From positions 1-27,795 of the forward strand of contig CBFIDI010000021.1 of NCBI GenBank assembly GCA_965661355.1: 27,795 bases of DNA, given 5' to 3'. This DNA is from CAMCFD01 sp965661355. GTDB taxonomy: Bacteria; Pseudomonadota; Alphaproteobacteria; Rickettsiales; UBA1997. The notes under the pieces were generated by a model. It was not told where the DNA came from. It saw only the letters and a list, made by a program, of their open reading frames with translations, and made no database searches. The position numbers and the translations under genes were made by a program. Positions within the stretch are counted from its first letter, which is position 1; each line of letters begins with the position of its first letter. This document shows positions 1 through 8,539 of this stretch, in pieces.

Positions 1-247
1 TTTCTTTTAAGTAAATATGGCGATATTTTGCTGACAATTTTGCGCCATTTGCAAGATTTTTAGTTAAATATCCATCATAATGGCGCCGAAAAAGACCTGT
101 TTTATTGTTGCGATAGTCAATATCGAGGCTTGCTGAGTAAGAATTATCTAATTTCTTGGTAGCGACAAATTTCCTAACATAACCCGATGCAAAAACTGGC
201 GTGACTAAGAAAAAATATAATGAAATTGCTAAAAATAATTGCTGCAT
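1..247 (-). CDS. N-terminal part of a secreted or outer-membrane protein of unknown family (runs off window)
   Basis: Reading the minus strand from the ATG at 245-247 gives 82 codons open to the window edge, so only the N-terminus is present. Residues 1-20 form a typical signal peptide (a hydrophobic stretch LFLAISLYFFLVTPVFA ending in an A-x-A type cleavage site), so the product is exported. The mature part begins SGYVRKFVAT and continues with alternating polar and aromatic residues (SLDIDYRNN, YDGYLTKNL, LSAKYRHIY), which suggests beta-strands of an outer-membrane barrel or a periplasmic beta protein. I do not recognise the family. A candidate promoter lies 26-53 bases upstream. There is no clear Shine-Dalgarno sequence. 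Confidence 0.7.
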   Translation of the reverse strand, partial: MQQLFLAISLYFFLVTPVFASGYVRKFVATKKLDNSYSASLDIDYRNNKTGLFRRHYDGYLTKNLANGAKLSAKYRHIYLKE

Positions 248-272
248 AAATTGTCAATAAATCGTTTTTTTT

Positions 273-300
273 ATTGTAGGGCTTTTTTTGGTATTTTCAA
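273..300 (-). promoter_or_regulatory. Candidate sigma-70 promoter for the secreted-protein gene
   Basis: On the minus strand TTGAAA (295-300) and TACAAT (273-278) are separated by 16 bases and lie just upstream of the ATG at 247. Hexamer quality is good, but in such AT-rich DNA chance matches are common. Confidence 0.35.
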
Positions 301-396
301 ATAAATTTTTAATCCTAGCCAAAATGTCATTAGCGACTTTTTGTCATATTAATAAAATTAGTCAAAATATTATTGAGCTTAGCTAATATCAAATCC

Positions 397-550
397 CATC
401 TTCAAGCGCCAATTTATCCGCCCGTAATTTAATTATTAAATTCATCACCAAAAACCTAACATATAGTTGCTATGGATAAGTTTTTGCTAATAAATTTATT
501 AATCAAATTATTTAGCCCTTAATTAATATTTAAAGATGAGACTTGATGTT
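397..550 (+). repeat. Dispersed intergenic repeat, family 1, copy 1
   Basis: This copy shares long stretches with 727-860 and 1823-1978 on the same strand, and with 13240-13380 and 20043-20202 in inverted orientation. Shared blocks in order are AAGCGCCAATTTATC, TAATTTAATTATTAAATTCA, TCACCAAAAAC, TTTTTGCTAATAAATTTATT, AAATTATTTAGCC and AATATTTAAAGATGAG, ending near CTTGATG. All copies are intergenic. Confidence 0.65.
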
Positions 551-726
551 AATAGTAAGCTCTGTTTTTAAATGCTGATTTAGAAGTAAATTATGGCGAA
601 TAAATTTTTATTTAAAGCTTGAAGTGACCTTTAATATTAATTAGTAAATTAAAATTTAGGCCAAAAAGATGAAGGTTAAAAGACAAAATCTTATTTAACT
701 TAGCAATTGACATAATAACAAATTTC

Positions 727-860
727 ATCTTTAAGCGCCAATTTATCAATTATAATTGAATTTTAAATTCAAAATATCCGCTGGTTACATTTTGCCTTTG
801 CTAATAAATTTATTAATTAAATTATCTAGCCTTAAATTTTATTTAAAAATGAGCGTTATA
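727..860 (+). repeat. Dispersed intergenic repeat, family 1, copy 2
   Basis: It carries the blocks TTTAAGCGCCAATTTATC, TTTGCTAATAAATTTATTAA and TTAAATTATCTAGCC followed by a TTTAAAAATGAG end. It is slightly shorter than copy 1 because the middle is reduced. Confidence 0.6.
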
Positions 861-914
861 TTTTAATTTGATAGAATTGTGTTTTTTCAAAAAAATTTGG
901 TAATTTAATTCTTT

Positions 915-1781
915 TTAAAAATAACGCAATTTAGAAAGTGCAAATTTCTCAAAAGAATTGACTGCTGTATTTTTGTTGCTGTTTTTTAACATACATAAAT
1001 TCATACTTCTTAACTTGGGCAAAAATTTGTTTGACAAAATTTCTAAATCTTCAGGCACCATATTTCTGGGTAAAATTCCAAATCCTAAATCTGCTTTTAA
1101 GGCCGAAATTTTGCTGGCATAGCTTTCGCTTTCAAAGGCAATTTCCCATTTTACTTTATTTGATTTTAGCGAACCTATTGCTTCTTTTCTGTAGACGCAG
1201 GGTTTTGGCGATGTAATTAGAGGTAAAATTCTTTTCCTTGGAAGTTCTTTTAAAATATTATTTAAACTTTCTGAATTTCCGACCCAAACTAAATCTTCAG
1301 ACAAAACATTTATGCCTTTTTCGAATTCAGTGGGTTTGCTCATTTTTAATAAGGCTAAATCTAATTTGTTATTTTTAAATCGTTTATATAAATTTAGCGT
1401 TAAGTCGCATTCAACCTTTAGAGAAATTTGCGGATGAATTCTTGAAAATTTTACTAAAACATCGGCCAATAAGGTTGAAGCAAAGTCTTCAGGTAAGCCA
1501 AACCGGACTTCACCCTTCATTTCTGGTTCTTTAAAGCGATCGAGAGCTTCTTTGCTTAGGGCGTAAATTTGCTTTGCGTAATCTAAGAAAAGCTCGCCAT
1601 CGCGGGTTAATTTTGTAGTTTTGTCGCGCATAAAAAGTTCTTTGCCTAAAATATCTTCAAGTTTTGAAATTTGTTGGCTAATTGCCGATTGACTTTTATT
1701 GACAATTTTTGTTGCCTTAGTAAAGCTTTGAGACTCGGCCGCGGCCAAGAAACATTCTATTGTGACTGAGTCAAATGACAT
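915..1781 (-). CDS. LysR-family transcriptional regulator
   Basis: This 288-residue protein has the length and layout of a LysR-type regulator. Residues 4-62 form the N-terminal winged helix-turn-helix, with the typical FLAAAESQSFTKA start, the recognition part SQSAISQQISKLE (30-42), and the ELF-R-K--LT-DG end. The rest, from about residue 90, fits the two-lobed periplasmic-binding-like effector domain (GEVRFGLPEDFASTLLADVL and so on). The next genes, dabB and dabA on the opposite strand about 1 kb away, are divergently oriented, the usual LysR-target arrangement. By analogy with CbbR/CcmR-type LysR regulators of carbon uptake it may control dabBA; that is inference. The ligand is unknown. 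The minus-strand upstream region also contains a family-1 repeat (1823-1978). Confidence 0.93.
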   Translation of the reverse strand: MSFDSVTIECFLAAAESQSFTKATKIVNKSQSAISQQISKLEDILGKELFMRDKTTKLTRDGELFLDYAKQIYALSKEALDRFKEPEMKGEVRFGLPEDFASTLLADVLVKFSRIHPQISLKVECDLTLNLYKRFKNNKLDLALLKMSKPTEFEKGINVLSEDLVWVGNSESLNNILKELPRKRILPLITSPKPCVYRKEAIGSLKSNKVKWEIAFESESYASKISALKADLGFGILPRNMVPEDLEILSNKFLPKLRSMNLCMLKNSNKNTAVNSFEKFALSKLRYF

Positions 1782-1822
1782 TTTTAATAAATTTAATTGA
1801 CGATTATAGCTTTGTGCAAAAT

Positions 1823-1978
1823 ATCACCGTTAAATATCAATTTATTAGTTATAATTTAATTGCCAAATTTATCGCCAAAAACTTAACAAAGCGTTGACTA
1901 TGTCTTGTTTTTGCTAATAAATTTATTGATTAAATTAATTATTCTTAAAATTAATATCTAAAGCTAGGGCTTGACGCT
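1823..1978 (+). repeat. Dispersed intergenic repeat, family 1, copy 3
   Basis: It contains TATAATTTAATTGCCAAATT, ATCGCCAAAAACTTAAC, GTTTTTGCTAATAAATTTAT, TTAATATCTAAAG and GGGCTTGACG, collinear with copy 1. It lies directly upstream of the lysR start, so lysR must be transcribed from within or beyond it. Confidence 0.6.
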
Positions 1979-2219
1979 GCATAATTGAAATTTTGCGATC
2001 AATTATTTATTTGTTAAAACATTAAAATTTAATTAATGAATTTATTATCTTAAAAACTTAGCAATAACGCCGATATTATTGGTTTTTTTAATAAATTTTG
2101 CTAAAAATATTTTATTTGGCCATTAAAGGTGCAAAATTTGCATTGAATGCAAAAAAAATTTTAATTCTTTGAATTAGCGGGCGAAAACCATTTTTAAAAT
2201 AACAAAATAATTAGTTTAC

Positions 2220-2268
2220 CTATTCGTTTTACTTATAATTATTATAAGATCTATTCGTTTTACTTATA
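2220..2268. promoter_or_regulatory. Pair of identical 18-bp direct repeats, candidate regulator operator
   Basis: CTATTCGTTTTACTTATA occurs at 2220-2237 and again, without mismatch, at 2251-2268. The 31-bp centre-to-centre distance is close to three helical turns, so both sites face the same side of DNA. It sits between the divergent lysR and dabB genes, the usual place for LysR-type regulator binding sites. That the LysR protein binds here is inference. Confidence 0.45.
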
Positions 2269-2320
2269 GTATTAAAGTTAGTAATATAAGTCAATATAAA
2301 TTATAAAAATATATAACAAT

Positions 2321-2347
2321 ATTTCAACTTTATGGTTGATTATTTAT
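2321..2347 (+). repeat. Dispersed short repeat, family 2
   Basis: ATTTCAACTTTATGGTTGAT followed by TATTTAT. It is one of six or so relatives of an ATTTCAACTTTATAATTGAT motif in intergenic DNA of this window (see 6734-6760, 8349-8375 and inverted copies at 6638-6664, 6797-6823 and 15301-15321). Confidence 0.5.
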
Positions 2348-2687
2348 ATATTAAAGCTTCATGAAAAGGGCCGTCATCAAAACTTTGCGATATCGCTGAT
2401 ACATTAAAATTTCACAATGTTCTTTTGATAAAGTTTTTTTAACCCTAAATAATTAATTGCAAATTTTGAGCGGTGCAATGGCTCAATTATAATTTAGATT
2501 GTAGTTTTACTTGTAATTTACAGATGAAGAATTGTTGTAAAATTTAAGCTGTAAATACCAAGACTGAAAGGGTAATTAAATAATAAAAATTGACATGATG
2601 CTAATGTTTATTTTTAAGTAAATAATTTTCTGCTTGCTAAGTCAAAAAAGTCAGAAATCGTTCAATGTAAAAATTGTAACTGGTTTT

Positions 2688-2758
2688 TGTAGGCGAATTT
2701 ATTAAATTATTTAATATAAGTTAATATTTAAAAATGAAGATTTATTATAAAAATTTTT
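2688..2758 (+). repeat. Partial dispersed repeat, family 1, upstream of dabB
   Basis: It holds the 3' half of family 1 (TTTTTG, GAATTTATTAAATTATTTA, GTTAATATTTAAAAATGA), ending about 20 bases before the dabB start codon. It may therefore form part of the dabB leader or promoter. Confidence 0.45.
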
Positions 2759-2778
2759 AATAACCAAAATATAAAAAA

Positions 2779-4131
2779 ATGTTACAAAGCTATATAAACA
2801 TTGATTCTTTATCAAAATTGATGATTGGGTTAATAATAATTATTTCATCAATAATTATTACATTTTCTAGAAATTATATGCGTGGCGATCGTAAATATTG
2901 TCAATTTTTTGTTAATTTATCAATGATGATTTTTTCGATAATAATTATGGTAATTTCTGATCATATTTTATTGTTTTTGACATTTTGGTGTTGTTCTAAT
3001 TTTTTCTTGGTTAAGTTAATGACGCATAAAAGAGAATGGAAAATGGCAAAAAATGCGGGTAATTTAGCTTTTAAAAACTTTATTTTTGGCGCCATTTTTA
3101 TTGCCGTTGCTTTCTTTATTTTTAACTATAATTATAATTCATATTTAATTTCTGAAATTAACGCTCAAGCGGCCAACGAAAATTTACAGGGTGAAAAATT
3201 TAATATAATAATATTTTTAGCGTTAATATTTTTATTGCTGGGCGCTATGACTCAATCAGCAATAATGCCTTTTCATAAATGGCTTTTAAGTTCTTTGAAT
3301 TCGCCAACACCAGTTTCGGCAATTATGCATGCGGGTCTTGTTAATGGCGGGGGTTTCTTAATTGTGAGATTTGCCCCAATATTTACCAGCCACTCTTCAT
3401 TTTTGAATATTGTGTTCGTAATTGGCATAATAAGTGGGCTTGTTGGTACTTTGTTTAAATTAATGCAAACTGATATAAAAAGAATGTTGGCGTCTTCGAC
3501 CTTGTCGCAAATGGGTTTTATGATTGCTCAATGTGGCCTTGGTCTTTTTTCGGCCGCAATTGCTCATTTATGTTGGCACGGCCTTTTTAAAGCTTATTTA
3601 TTTTTGTCAAGTGCGTCTTGCGTATATGAAAGTAGGGTGCAAACAACTAAAAAAGTTAGCTTTTCAATTATTGTTTTTGCTTTAATTTGTGGTACAATTG
3701 GCGCTTTTTCTTTCGCTTTTGCCAGTAACAAAGATATTTCTAGTCTAAATAGTAATTATATTTTAATTACTCTTGCATTTTTAGCGTCGTCGCAACTTGC
3801 TTTAAATACTTTGAAAGAAAATGTTATAAAATTTGCCTTTCCGGCTATGGTAATTTCTTTAATTTGCGGCTTTATTTATGGGTTTTCTATTAAAATAATT
3901 GACTATGCATTAAAGCCAGCTAATTTGTCGGTGCCACAAGATTTAAACTTAATTCACATTATTTCACTTTTGGTTATGTTTGTTTTTTGGATAATGGTTA
4001 CCTTTAGGGCAAATTTTCGTAATGTTAAATTTACTAGGGGCTTGATATTTAAAATATATGTAAAATCGCTTAATGCATCGAAGCCAGCAGAATCGACAAT
4101 TACAAGTTATAGAAATTATTATAAATTTTAG
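2779..4131 (+). CDS. dabB: DabB: NuoL-like membrane subunit of an inorganic-carbon accumulation complex
   Basis: This 450-residue, very hydrophobic protein belongs to the proton-conducting membrane transporter family (complex I NuoL/M/N-like). Diagnostic segments are AIMPFHKWLLSSLNSPTPVS (161-180), then AIMHAGLVNGGGFLIVRFAP (181-200), then TDIKRMLASSTLSQMGFM (231-248). They supply the channel Lys and His residues (K167, H184, K234), with further H263, H267 and K271. It is shorter than NuoL and is followed 38 bases downstream by dabA, the hallmark pairing of DAB/MpsAB systems. There DabB is thought to couple cation flow to CO2 hydration by DabA. In the stretch aligning with the NuoL WE motif this protein has W70-C71, so that glutamate appears absent. 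The start ATG has no visible Shine-Dalgarno sequence, as for most genes here. Confidence 0.88.
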   Translation: MLQSYINIDSLSKLMIGLIIIISSIIITFSRNYMRGDRKYCQFFVNLSMMIFSIIIMVISDHILLFLTFWCCSNFFLVKLMTHKREWKMAKNAGNLAFKNFIFGAIFIAVAFFIFNYNYNSYLISEINAQAANENLQGEKFNIIIFLALIFLLLGAMTQSAIMPFHKWLLSSLNSPTPVSAIMHAGLVNGGGFLIVRFAPIFTSHSSFLNIVFVIGIISGLVGTLFKLMQTDIKRMLASSTLSQMGFMIAQCGLGLFSAAIAHLCWHGLFKAYLFLSSASCVYESRVQTTKKVSFSIIVFALICGTIGAFSFAFASNKDISSLNSNYILITLAFLASSQLALNTLKENVIKFAFPAMVISLICGFIYGFSIKIIDYALKPANLSVPQDLNLIHIISLLVMFVFWIMVTFRANFRNVKFTRGLIFKIYVKSLNASKPAESTITSYRNYYKF

Positions 4132-4169
4132 TAAAAACATACAAGTAAAAATATAATTTTATTATAATT

Positions 4170-6452
4170 ATGAAAAATAAGAAAAATATTATTGCGCAAT
4201 CAATAGAAAAATCTTTTGCAAAAATTGCTCCGATTTGGCCTTTGCAAAATTATATTGCTGGCAACAGTCTTGCTGGTTTTACCTCGTTGCAATTTGAAGA
4301 TGCTGTAAAAGAGGCAACCAAATTATTTGGCCTAAACAAAATTTCAAAAGGTCTAGAATCTGTTAATATTCATTCTATTAAATGGCTGAAGCCTTTTTTC
4401 GATATTTCGCAAGCAACAATTAAAATGCCTTTGCGCGAACAAGGATTGTATTTTTCGTTTAAAAATTTGCTAATTTACGATCAAAAATTACATCAAAATG
4501 AAATAGCGAAGAAAGAATTTATTAAGAATTTACCCAAAAATTCCGAAGAAGCAATTGTTGAAATTTTAGAAAAGTTAAATGTTAAAAATGAAGAAATATC
4601 TAGCATAATTGATGTGCTGGTTGTTATTTTGCCTGGTTTTGCCGGCCATATTAATTATCGTGCAAATTGGGATCGTGGTGGCGATTTTAAAATTTATCCG
4701 GCCAGTCAAACAGATTTTATTGCACTTAGACTTGTTATTGCTTATTTAGTTTTGGGTGATAAAAAGCAAATTTTAGAGCATTTAAAACAGCCGGTAAGCA
4801 AAAAGAAGTTAGAAGAAAATCGATTTAAACTTAAAAAAATTAAAGATACAGAAATTAAATTTCGTAAAAATCTTTTTTCGGATATTAAGAAAAATATTGC
4901 AAAGTTAAATTTAAGATCTTCGAAAATAGAAGAACATAAATTAATAAAGGCGCAAATGGTTTTTTGTATTGATGTTAGGTCGGAAGCCATTAGAAGATCA
5001 ATAGAGTCAACCGGAAGTTACGAAACTTACGGCTTTGCTGGATTTTTTGGAGTGCCTGTTGCAATTTCGCAATTTGATTGCGACGATTCAGGGGCGTCTT
5101 GCCCAGTTTTAATTAAACCAACCCACACAATAAAAGAATGTCATCACCCATCTTATTCAAAAAATAAATTTCATAATTTTCAAGAAAAGCGCGCCAATAA
5201 AGGCAAAGAAAGTTTAAATATTGTCAAGAATTTCTATCAATCGTTAAAATATAGCTTTGGATCGCCTTTTATTTTGGCCGAGGCTTTGGGCTTGTGGTGT
5301 GGCATTTGGATGGGTTTTAAAACTTTTGCGCCTAAATTTACCTTAAAAGCAAAAAACAAGGCCATAAGTTTCATTAAGCCAAATATTATAACTTTACCAA
5401 AAATTGACGAAGAAAATAAAGAAATAGATCAAAAATTCATGTCAAAAATAGGCTTTTCGTTGCAAGAGCAATGTGGATATGCTTTAAATGCTTTGAAAAT
5501 GATGGGCTTAACTTCAAAATTTGCAAAAATTGTTATTTTATGTGGCCATGGCGCAAAAACTGAAAATAACGCTTATGCTTCAGCGCTTGATTGTGGAGCC
5601 TGTGGAGGAAGGCATGGAGGAGTTAATGCTAAAATTTTAGCGGCAATTTTAAATAAACAAGAAATACGCAAATTTTTAGAAGAAAATAATATTGTAATTC
5701 CGCAAAAAACATATTTTGTGGCCGCGCTTCATAATACTACAAATGATGAAATATCGATTTATGAAGATAAAACTTTAAATATTAAATATGCTAATGAAAT
5801 TTACTCTATTAAATCAGATTTGAAAAGGGCGCAAATATTAAACAGTCAAGAAAGGTTGGCGCAAATTGACCCTTTTTGCAAAAAGCCTCAAGAAATGGTG
5901 CATAAATTAGCTTCTGATTGGTCGCAAACGCGTCCAGAATGGGGGCTGGCTAAGAATGCGGCTTTTATTGTTGGGCCTCGTAATTTAACTAAAGATATAA
6001 ATCTTGAGTCGAAATCATTTTTACATTCTTATAATTACGAAATTGACGAAGATGGTTCTTGCCTTGAAACGATTATGACCGCGCCTATGGTTGTTGCGCA
6101 TTGGATTAACAGTCAATATTTTTTCTCGACTTTTGATAATGTAGTTTATGGATCGGGCAGTAAAATAACACAAAATATTACTGGTAAAATTGGTGTTATG
6201 CAGGGAAATTCAAGTGATATTTATTCTGGCCTTGCGCTGCAATCGGTTTTTAAAGATGATAAAAAGGCCCAGCATGAAATGATAAGGCTAAATTGTGTAA
6301 TATGCGCCCCTAAAAAAATGATCGATAATGTAATTAAAAAGCATGAAAATTTACAAGAATTAATAAAAAATGAATGGATTTTTTTATCTTGCGTCGAAAA
6401 TGATAATATTTATGAGTTAAATAACGAATTTTTATGGCAAAACCAGCAATAA
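4170..6452 (+). CDS. dabA: DabA: zinc-dependent CO2-hydrating subunit (DUF2309)
   Basis: This 760-residue protein of the DUF2309/UPF0753 family is the soluble partner of DabB at the inner face of the cytoplasmic membrane. The N-terminus has the family motif WPLQNYIAGNSLAG (23-36). The beta-carbonic-anhydrase-like zinc site is complete: C266 and D268 in VFCIDVRSE, H460 in ILCGHG, and C475 in ALDCGACGG. The spacings (2 residues, then 15 between His and the last Cys) match those reported for Halothiobacillus DabA2 (C351, D353, H524, C539). Arg270 follows the Cys-x-Asp as expected. Length is somewhat below the roughly 800 residues of studied members, without loss of a motif. It is very likely co-transcribed with dabB (38-base gap). 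The established role of the pair is energy-coupled one-way conversion of CO2 to bicarbonate, which in heterotrophs feeds carboxylases such as PEP or acetyl-CoA carboxylase. Confidence 0.93.
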   Translation: MKNKKNIIAQSIEKSFAKIAPIWPLQNYIAGNSLAGFTSLQFEDAVKEATKLFGLNKISKGLESVNIHSIKWLKPFFDISQATIKMPLREQGLYFSFKNLLIYDQKLHQNEIAKKEFIKNLPKNSEEAIVEILEKLNVKNEEISSIIDVLVVILPGFAGHINYRANWDRGGDFKIYPASQTDFIALRLVIAYLVLGDKKQILEHLKQPVSKKKLEENRFKLKKIKDTEIKFRKNLFSDIKKNIAKLNLRSSKIEEHKLIKAQMVFCIDVRSEAIRRSIESTGSYETYGFAGFFGVPVAISQFDCDDSGASCPVLIKPTHTIKECHHPSYSKNKFHNFQEKRANKGKESLNIVKNFYQSLKYSFGSPFILAEALGLWCGIWMGFKTFAPKFTLKAKNKAISFIKPNIITLPKIDEENKEIDQKFMSKIGFSLQEQCGYALNALKMMGLTSKFAKIVILCGHGAKTENNAYASALDCGACGGRHGGVNAKILAAILNKQEIRKFLEENNIVIPQKTYFVAALHNTTNDEISIYEDKTLNIKYANEIYSIKSDLKRAQILNSQERLAQIDPFCKKPQEMVHKLASDWSQTRPEWGLAKNAAFIVGPRNLTKDINLESKSFLHSYNYEIDEDGSCLETIMTAPMVVAHWINSQYFFSTFDNVVYGSGSKITQNITGKIGVMQGNSSDIYSGLALQSVFKDDKKAQHEMIRLNCVICAPKKMIDNVIKKHENLQELIKNEWIFLSCVENDNIYELNNEFLWQNQQ

Positions 6453-6637
6453 AATTAAATCTTTTTTCTAATTGCGATATTTTTATGTAAATTATTTTTT
6501 AATCTTATAATTTATTATTTATGAAGTTAAAATTTAATAATAGGCGAGATATTTATATGATATTTTGCTAAAACTAATTAAGAAAATTATCTTTGCCAGT
6601 CTGAGTCTAAATATATATTGATGAAATTCTCTTGCCT

Positions 6638-6664
6638 CTTAATTGTTAATTATAAATTGGAAAT
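6638..6664 (-). repeat. Dispersed short repeat, family 2 (inverted copy)
   Basis: On the minus strand it reads ATTTCCAATTTATAATTAAC and continues AATTAAG, a relative of the family-2 consensus ATTTCAACTTTATAATTGAT. Confidence 0.4.
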
Positions 6665-6733
6665 GCCATAGGCGATTCTTGAAAATTATTTGCCCTAAAA
6701 GTTGCTTTAAAGATACAGATTTGATATAATGTT

Positions 6734-6823
6734 ATTTCAATTTTATAATTGATCGTTTATTTGTTTTTAATATTATATTGATGAAATTTTTAGCCTGTAA
6801 ATAATCAATTATAAAGCTCAAAT
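6734..6823. repeat. Family-2 repeats in head-to-head inverted arrangement
   Basis: ATTTCAATTTTATAATTGAT plus CGTTTAT at 6734-6760 is followed by the inverted copy at 6797-6823 (minus strand: ATTTGAGCTTTATAATTGAT plus TATTTAC). The two arms could pair over about 27 positions with mismatches around a 36-base loop. Confidence 0.5.
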
Positions 6824-7123
6824 GATATAACTTGATGAATTTACCTAAAAATATTAAGTTTTAACAGTGGTTTATTGTTATTTCATTACTTTTTGAGTAA
6901 GGTTTTTTTAGCCTAATTTTTAAATTCTGATCTAAGTTAATAAATTTGTTGGTTGAAGTTAGTTGAAATGGCGCTTGATATAATATTTAAAGACATTAAA
7001 TAATGAAATTTTATTATAATTGCTTTTTATGATTTGTTAAAGATGGTTATAAATTAGAACCAAGAATTATTGCTAAATTTTGCCACAACATACTAAATAA
7101 GATAACCCATATAACAATAAATA

Positions 7124-8335
7124 ATGACTAATAATCTAAAAAAAGAGATGAAATTTGTTGAATTCATTTTTTTAATGGCAATTTTCGTTTCTTTAATGGC
7201 AATATCGCTTGATACAATTTTGCCAGCCTTGCCTTTAATGCAGCAAGATCTTGGCTTTTCAGGAAAGAATCAGTCGCAATTCATAATAACTTCCTTGCTT
7301 TTGGGCTCTATTGTTGGGCAAATTATTTTTGGTGCAATATCAGATAGCTTCGGTCGTAGATCGACAATATATATTGGGTTAACAATTTTTGCAATTGGCA
7401 GTGTTGTAAGTATGGTTAGCCAAAGTCTTTTTCTTATGTTAGTTGGCAGAATGCTTCAGGGTTTTGGTGTTGCGGCGCCCAAAATTTTAAGTACTGCAAT
7501 TGTTCGTGATTTATATAAAGGTCGCGAAATGGCGCGCACCATGTCAATTATTATGAGTATTTTTATTTTAACGCCAGCAATTGCGCCGACCGTTGGGCAG
7601 TTAATTTTGTCATTTTTAAATTGGCGTGCAATTTTTGTCTTATTTTTAATTTTTGCTTTAATTTCTGGCATTTGGTCTTATTTTAGGCTTCCTGAAACTT
7701 TAAAGTCGCAAGATCGCAAAGAATTTAAATTAAATATTGTAAAAAAAGCTTTTATTGTTGTCGTTAGTAATAAAATAACTTTAGGATATGCAATTTGTGC
7801 TGGTTTAATTTTTGGTTCGTTGGTCGGGTACATAACTTCGTCGCGTCAAATTTTTCAGGAACATTATGATGTTGGTAATTTATTCGCGTTATATTTTGCA
7901 ATTTCTGCTTTGTCAATCGGCGTTGCCTCAATTACTAACTCGGTTATTGTCAAAAGATTAGGAATGCGCATAATTTGCCAAGTTTCACTTACTGTAATGG
8001 CAATAAGTTCAGCGTTATTTTTAGCTTTGATGATTTTTCAATCGCAAGAGATTAGCGTTTTACAATTTATGATTTATTCGGTAGTAACATTTTTTTCTAT
8101 GGGCTTAACTTTTGGAAATTTAAACTCTTTGGCCATGGGGCCCATGGGTCACTTTGCTGGAATGGCTGCGGCTATTATTGGCTCAATTTCATCGTTAATA
8201 TCTTTGTTAATTGGCATTTTAATTGGTCAAAATTATAATAATACTTTATTTCCAATTACTTTTGGCTTTTTGACTGTAGCATTATCTTCTCTTATTTTGC
8301 AATTTTACCTTGAGAGGCAAAAAAAAGAAATTTAG
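7124..8335 (+). CDS. Bcr/CflA-like MFS drug or metabolite exporter
   Basis: This 403-residue polytopic inner-membrane protein has about 12 hydrophobic segments, the size and pattern of the DHA1 branch of the major facilitator superfamily. Motif A lies between TM2 and TM3 as GAISDSFGRRSTIY (70-83). RMLQGFGVA (109-117) and the following RDLYKGREMARTMS (128-141) fit the Bcr/CflA subgroup. The antiporter motif C region is ILTPAIAPTVGQ (148-159). Central loop RLPETL ends the first half. Bcr/CflA proteins export drugs or small metabolites by proton antiport; the substrate cannot be told from sequence. The gene stands alone, and its end faces icd with a shared terminator at 8540-8616. No Shine-Dalgarno sequence precedes the ATG. 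Confidence 0.88.
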   Translation: MTNNLKKEMKFVEFIFLMAIFVSLMAISLDTILPALPLMQQDLGFSGKNQSQFIITSLLLGSIVGQIIFGAISDSFGRRSTIYIGLTIFAIGSVVSMVSQSLFLMLVGRMLQGFGVAAPKILSTAIVRDLYKGREMARTMSIIMSIFILTPAIAPTVGQLILSFLNWRAIFVLFLIFALISGIWSYFRLPETLKSQDRKEFKLNIVKKAFIVVVSNKITLGYAICAGLIFGSLVGYITSSRQIFQEHYDVGNLFALYFAISALSIGVASITNSVIVKRLGMRIICQVSLTVMAISSALFLALMIFQSQEISVLQFMIYSVVTFFSMGLTFGNLNSLAMGPMGHFAGMAAAIIGSISSLISLLIGILIGQNYNNTLFPITFGFLTVALSSLILQFYLERQKKEI

Positions 8336-8348
8336 ATCTATTTATACC

Positions 8349-8375
8349 ATTTCAACTTTATAACTTATTGTTTAT
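8349..8375 (+). repeat. Dispersed short repeat, family 2
   Basis: ATTTCAACTTTATAACTTAT followed by TGTTTAT, 14 bases after the stop of the MFS gene. It is a close match to the other family-2 copies. Confidence 0.5.
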
Positions 8376-8477
8376 ACTCTAAAATATTGCTTTGATAATA
8401 TTATTGTCAGAATTCTATGATATCGACGAAATGAGTAATTTTTGAAGCTAAAGGTTGAGATATTGATTGATTTGATA

Positions 8478-8537
8478 GTTTTTTGCTAAAAATATTTTGC
8501 CTTTATTTATTTTTAAAGATTGGGCTTGATGTTGGTT
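8478..8537 (+). repeat. Partial dispersed repeat, family 1
   Basis: It holds the 3' half of family 1: GTTTTTTGCTAAAAATATTT, TTTATTTTTAAAGATTGGGC and TTGATG. It ends directly at the terminator-like hairpin at 8540. Confidence 0.4.
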
Positions 8538-8539
8538 TT

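Larger units (their letters stand above)
248..914. other. Non-coding region with two copies of dispersed repeat family 1
   Basis: No ORF with coding character is seen here. The region separates the 5' end of the secreted-protein gene from the 3' end of lysR. It contains a putative promoter at 273-300 and two family-1 repeats (about 397-550 and 727-860). The rest is AT-rich sequence with no structure I can name. Confidence 0.6.
1782..2778. other. Long divergent intergenic region between lysR and dabB
   Basis: These 997 bases have no ORF with coding character. They hold a family-1 repeat (1823-1978), a pair of identical 18-bp direct repeats (2220-2237 and 2251-2268), a family-2 repeat (2321-2347), a partial family-1 repeat (2688-2758) and a TTGACA hexamer at 2590-2595 without a convincing -10. 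The GCGATATCGC palindrome near 2387 may be incidental. Confidence 0.6.
6453..7123. other. Non-coding region with family-2 repeats between dabA and the MFS gene
   Basis: These 671 bases have no coding ORF. The region contains three family-2 motifs: 6638-6664 (inverted), 6734-6760 (direct) and 6797-6823 (inverted). The last two face each other, so transcription through them could form an imperfect long stem. I see no terminator with a GC stem after dabA. Confidence 0.5.

Noticed and set aside
2220..2268. Two-unit CRISPR or transposon end
   Set aside because: Only two 18-bp copies with a 13-bp gap, no cas gene, no transposase and no further unit; an operator is more plausible.
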